From the NCBI RefSeq assembly GCF_006170445.1, contig NZ_VCNA01000002.1, forward strand, positions 372,001-436,000: a stretch of DNA of 64,000 bases, written 5' to 3'. Both the position numbers and the translations under genes were made by a program. A model generated the notes under the pieces. The model saw only the letters and a list, made by a program, of their open reading frames with translations. It made no database searches and was not told the DNA's origin. Each line of letters starts with the position of its first letter. Positions within the stretch are counted from its first letter, which is position 1. Below are positions 61,682 through 64,000 of this stretch, in pieces. Origin of the DNA: Brevibacillus dissolubilis (GTDB taxonomy: Bacteria > Bacillota > Bacilli > Brevibacillales > Brevibacillaceae).

Positions 61682-61790
61682 TAGGCCACTCTCCTTTTTT
61701 CAAGTTTAATGTGAGGAATACATGAAAAGTATAAATCTATTGTAACATATTTGTCGATAAAGTTTACAGTAAAAAATTAATAAAAATAAA

Positions 61791-61814
61791 GAATCTTGCA
61801 TAGTCGCAAGATTC
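61791..61814 (-). terminator. Intrinsic terminator after the NlpC/P60 gene
   Basis: GAATCTTGC and GCAAGATTC form a 9-bp perfect stem with a 6-nt loop, followed on the minus strand by TTTATTTTTA. Confidence 0.8.
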
Positions 61815-61842
61815 GAAATAAAACGCTTACTTACAAGGTTTT

Positions 61843-62520
61843 CTAGTAGACCCGTTTTGCCCCAAGGTACTTCGGAGTCCAGTAACTGTTATCAAAAAAA
61901 CTTTGCACATAAATTCCTTTTGAACTGATAGCGGAGATGAACTTGCCTCCCCCGATATAGAAACCAACATGCTGTACCGCACCCGAAGTCGACAAGGTGA
62001 AGAATACCAGGTCACCCGGCATAAGCTTGTCCACACTGATCGGAACACCCATTTTGAAATATTCCGCAGAGGTGGTGCGAATCATCGGAACGCCATGCTT
62101 GTTGAACATGAAGTAGACGAAGCCGGAGCAGTCAAAACCCGCTGGTGTGCTGCCTCCCCACAGATATGGCGTGTTCAGATAGTTGTAAGTGTCATCCATC
62201 AGGGTCTTCTTGGTTAGGGCATGTGCAATTTCTGTACCTGTCTTGGAGCCGACGATCCCATCCGCGCCAAGGCCATAAGCCGTTTGGAAATCTTTTACCG
62301 CTGTCGCCGTCACGGAGCCGAAGTAGTTCGTGTACGACCCATACGTAAAGTAGCCAAGGGTCTGCAAATCAGTCTGAAGCTGTGTCACCTCATTGCTTGT
62401 CATCCCTTGATATAACGTGGTGGAATACGGTGCGGCAGAAGCTTCTTGGGCAAGTGGTGCTCCCATTAATAAGGAAGAGATCAGAACAGCCGCCGTGAGA
62501 GATTTCATACGTTTTTTCAT
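61843..62520 (-). CDS. Secreted NlpC/P60 peptidoglycan hydrolase with PG-binding domain
   Basis: 225 residues: a signal peptide (SLTAAVLISSLLMGAP, cleavage near ASA), a peptidoglycan_binding_1 domain (about 38-95; YQGMTSNEVTQLQTDLQTLG) and the NlpC/P60 domain. Catalytic Cys is in GFDCSGFVYFMF and His in AVQHVGFYIGGG. It cuts D-gamma-glutamyl to meso-DAP bonds in wall peptides (family role). The start used has GAGGAGG 8 nt upstream; a much longer open frame upstream lacks a signal peptide. Confidence 0.93.
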   Translation of the reverse strand: MKKRMKSLTAAVLISSLLMGAPLAQEASAAPYSTTLYQGMTSNEVTQLQTDLQTLGYFTYGSYTNYFGSVTATAVKDFQTAYGLGADGIVGSKTGTEIAHALTKKTLMDDTYNYLNTPYLWGGSTPAGFDCSGFVYFMFNKHGVPMIRTTSAEYFKMGVPISVDKLMPGDLVFFTLSTSGAVQHVGFYIGGGKFISAISSKGIYVQSFFDNSYWTPKYLGAKRVY

Positions 62521-62653
62521 CTCGGTTGCCTCCTCTAAGATGTCTGAATTACCTCTATTACCTATTTCGGCCATAACAAAAAGGCTCTCCATACGCAAAA
62601 TATGGCAAGTATGATATGATAAAAATCGCATGAAAAAGGAGTGTGTTCGAAAG

Positions 62654-62956
62654 ATGATCAAAGTCATAGTAAAAATCCCGCATGAGCAGGCAGAAGTGCG
62701 TGAAGTCTCTGGAGCAGAAGAGATCGAGGAGATTCTGGAGGGAGATTACGAGGTTATCCAAGATGATACATTGGAAGGCATCAGCCTGTTGGTTAATGAA
62801 GATGCCCGTGGTGTCGCCGCCAACAACTTCCCCGTCACGTCTGACGGGTATCTGGATTGGGTGTATGGCCCATGCGTGATGATTGGTGCGAATGGCGGTT
62901 CATTGACTGACGCGGATGTGGAGCGGATTACAACATATCTGGCAAAGAGTAAATAA
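62654..62956 (+). CDS. DUF3846-like small protein
   Basis: 100 residues from the ATG before IKVIVKIPHEQAEV; an ATG eight codons earlier (62630) is less likely, as the domain begins here. LLVNEDARGVAANNF and YLDWVYGPCVMIG resemble DUF3846. It is acidic, cytoplasmic, with function unknown. It lies divergent from the NlpC/P60 gene and is closed by the palindromic terminator at 62984. Confidence 0.75.
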   Translation: MIKVIVKIPHEQAEVREVSGAEEIEEILEGDYEVIQDDTLEGISLLVNEDARGVAANNFPVTSDGYLDWVYGPCVMIGANGGSLTDADVERITTYLAKSK

Positions 62957-62983
62957 ATCAGGCCGAAAACGAAAATGCTTTTG

Positions 62984-63005
62984 AAAAAGGACATATGTCC
63001 TTTTT
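62984..63005 (+). terminator. Intrinsic terminator after the DUF3846-like gene
   Basis: A perfect palindrome, AAAAAGGACAT followed by its complement, ending in seven T residues, 28 nt after the stop codon. Confidence 0.75.
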
Positions 63006-63070
63006 TTATTTCCAAACGATCCCGTAAGATAGACATGTGTACGCTACTTCTTTGACATGAGGAGACCGAG

Positions 63071-63769
63071 ATGAAAGAAATCGTGGATAAAGACCTGCTG
63101 GAATGGTCGGTGAAGAAGTATCAGCTCGGCGACATCTTTGACCGTGGTGTGATCAGCGAGATGAAGCTGATTGAGCTAGAAAAAGGAGAGATTCTCTGTA
63201 CGAATGGCGACCAGATGAACCACCTCTATATGCTGGTGCAGGGTAAGCTCAAGATCTCTACCTTTCTGCCAAACGGTAAGTCACTCTTACTGAGGTTCAA
63301 TGATCCGCTGGCCTTGATCGGGGACGTCGAATTCATTCACCAGTTTGAAGTGAAAAACCACGTCGAGGCGGTCAAAAAGTGCCTCCTGATCGGGCTTAGC
63401 TACAAGGTGCTGCATGAAACCTGTTCGGACAACCCGGCTTTCCTCACCTTTCTGCTGAAGACGGTCAGCTATAAGCTCTACACCTTCTCCCATTCTACCC
63501 GGTTAAATCTGTTAGTTCCGGTTGAAAACCGCTTTGCCAGCTACCTCGTATCCACGTTGCTTGACGAAGGTGCCTCCTCGTTCTCCCATGAAATCAAAAC
63601 CTCCAAACTCACCGAAATCGCGGAGCTGCTGGGTACGAGCTACCGCCATCTCAACCGGGTCGTGCAAAAATTCTGCTCCGAGGAGATTATCGAGCGCAGA
63701 AACAAGAGCCTGTGGGTGAAAAATGGGGAGAAATTAAAAGAATTAGCCGATGGCAGTCTGTATGAGTAA
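63071..63769 (+). CDS. Crp/Fnr-family transcriptional regulator (YeiL-like)
   Basis: 232 residues: a cyclic-nucleotide-binding-type domain (about 15-125; ELEKGEILCTNGDQMNHLYM, VQGKLKISTF) and a C-terminal HTH_Crp (KLTEIAELLGTSYRHLNRVV). It has scattered Cys (for example ILCTNG, KKCLLIG, HETCSD) but no clustered FNR-type iron-sulfur motif. YeiL-like members are often found next to a YdcZ transporter, as here (35 nt to the next gene), which may be its target. Confidence 0.9.
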   Translation: MKEIVDKDLLEWSVKKYQLGDIFDRGVISEMKLIELEKGEILCTNGDQMNHLYMLVQGKLKISTFLPNGKSLLLRFNDPLALIGDVEFIHQFEVKNHVEAVKKCLLIGLSYKVLHETCSDNPAFLTFLLKTVSYKLYTFSHSTRLNLLVPVENRFASYLVSTLLDEGASSFSHEIKTSKLTEIAELLGTSYRHLNRVVQKFCSEEIIERRNKSLWVKNGEKLKELADGSLYE

Positions 63770-63803
63770 CGAGTAACGTAAGTGAAAGGGGATCACAATC
63801 CGT

Positions 63804-64000
63804 ATGCAAGGAATCATTTTTTCTCTCGTAGCAGGTGCTTTTATCAGTCTGCAAAGCGTATTTAATACGAAGGTCAGCACCAAAATCGGGCTTTGGGAAA
63901 CCAATGCCGTCGTCCACGGGGTTGGGTGTCTCACTTCTCTTCTTATTCTTCTGATGATGAGAGAAGGCTATGGTTCTTTTCATAAAATAACCGAGGTCAA
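63804..64000 (+). CDS. DMT/YdcZ-family (DUF606) membrane transporter, 5' part
   Basis: The first 65 codons are visible, running off the right edge. An opening membrane helix (GIIFSLVAGAFISLQSVFNT) and a second helix (GVGCLTSLLILLMM) match the DUF606/YdcZ half-transporter family. GAAAGGGG lies about 11 nt before the ATG. It starts 34 nt after the Crp/Fnr-type gene on the same strand. Confidence 0.75.
   Translation, partial: MQGIIFSLVAGAFISLQSVFNTKVSTKIGLWETNAVVHGVGCLTSLLILLMMREGYGSFHKITEV

Overview
The window comes from a low-to-moderate GC, spore-forming member of the Bacilli. Evidence: strong Shine-Dalgarno sites, AbrB-type and SpoIID-type proteins, a PerR box, DegV, XpaC/TelA, LTA synthase and a lipoprotein-rich ABC system. 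Protein style and gene content suggest Alicyclobacillaceae/Tumebacillus or a relative; this assignment is an inference. Most genes lie on the minus strand. No rRNA, tRNA, CRISPR array, phage or transposase gene was seen.

Region 1 (1-11870, minus) is an anaerobic (early cobalt insertion) cobalamin operon. It runs from a strong promoter through a cobalamin riboswitch, a possible 7-residue leader ORF and an intrinsic terminator into cbiH, cbiX, cbiJ, cbiC, cbiD, cbiET, cbiL, cbiF, cbiG and cbiA, which runs off the left edge. Together these cover every step from sirohydrochlorin to cob(II)yrinic acid a,c-diamide. CbiH is fused to a sulfite-reductase-like Fe-S module, and CbiX has a long His-rich tail.

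Region 2 (11890-21300) holds a DEDD exonuclease, a beta-hydroxyacid dehydrogenase, a repeat-rich secreted protein, a frameshifted degV, a cold-shock gene, an AbrB-type regulator and a PerR-box-controlled catalase followed by a 39-codon zinc-ribbon microprotein gene.

Region 3 (21340-33310) carries NAD salvage (pncA, pncB, nadE), cardiolipin synthase, an acetyltransferase, a tandem-duplicated PBP4-type carboxypeptidase, the xpaC/telA pair and a CstR-like repressor with its operator.

Region 4 (33490-43810) has a 1600-residue double P-type ATPase flanked by small membrane-associated proteins, an LtaS-family enzyme, a secreted subtilisin with an aprE-like 5' stem-loop, and an acetyltransferase.

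Region 5 (44280-59610, minus) is one long cell-wall recycling operon: murK, murR, murQ, a sugar ABC transporter (binding protein, two permeases, ATPase), a DUF624 membrane protein, nagZ, anmK, nagA, nagB and a SpoIID-domain protein. It imports and breaks down GlcNAc/MurNAc and anhydro-MurNAc. The SpoIID-like enzyme, if it is a lytic transglycosylase, would generate the anhydro sugar that AnmK uses.

Region 6 (59700-64000) has a peptidase S51 protein, a glutamate/dicarboxylate symporter, an NlpC/P60 hydrolase, a DUF3846-like protein, a Crp/Fnr regulator and the start of a YdcZ-type transporter.

The most unusual signal is a family of three intergenic elements of about 230 bp (22279-22512, 30279-30508, and 44018-44248 in opposite orientation). 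They share a nested multi-stem fold whose stems differ in sequence between copies but stay base-paired, with short conserved unpaired motifs. This looks like an undescribed structured RNA or a structure-dependent mobile element.
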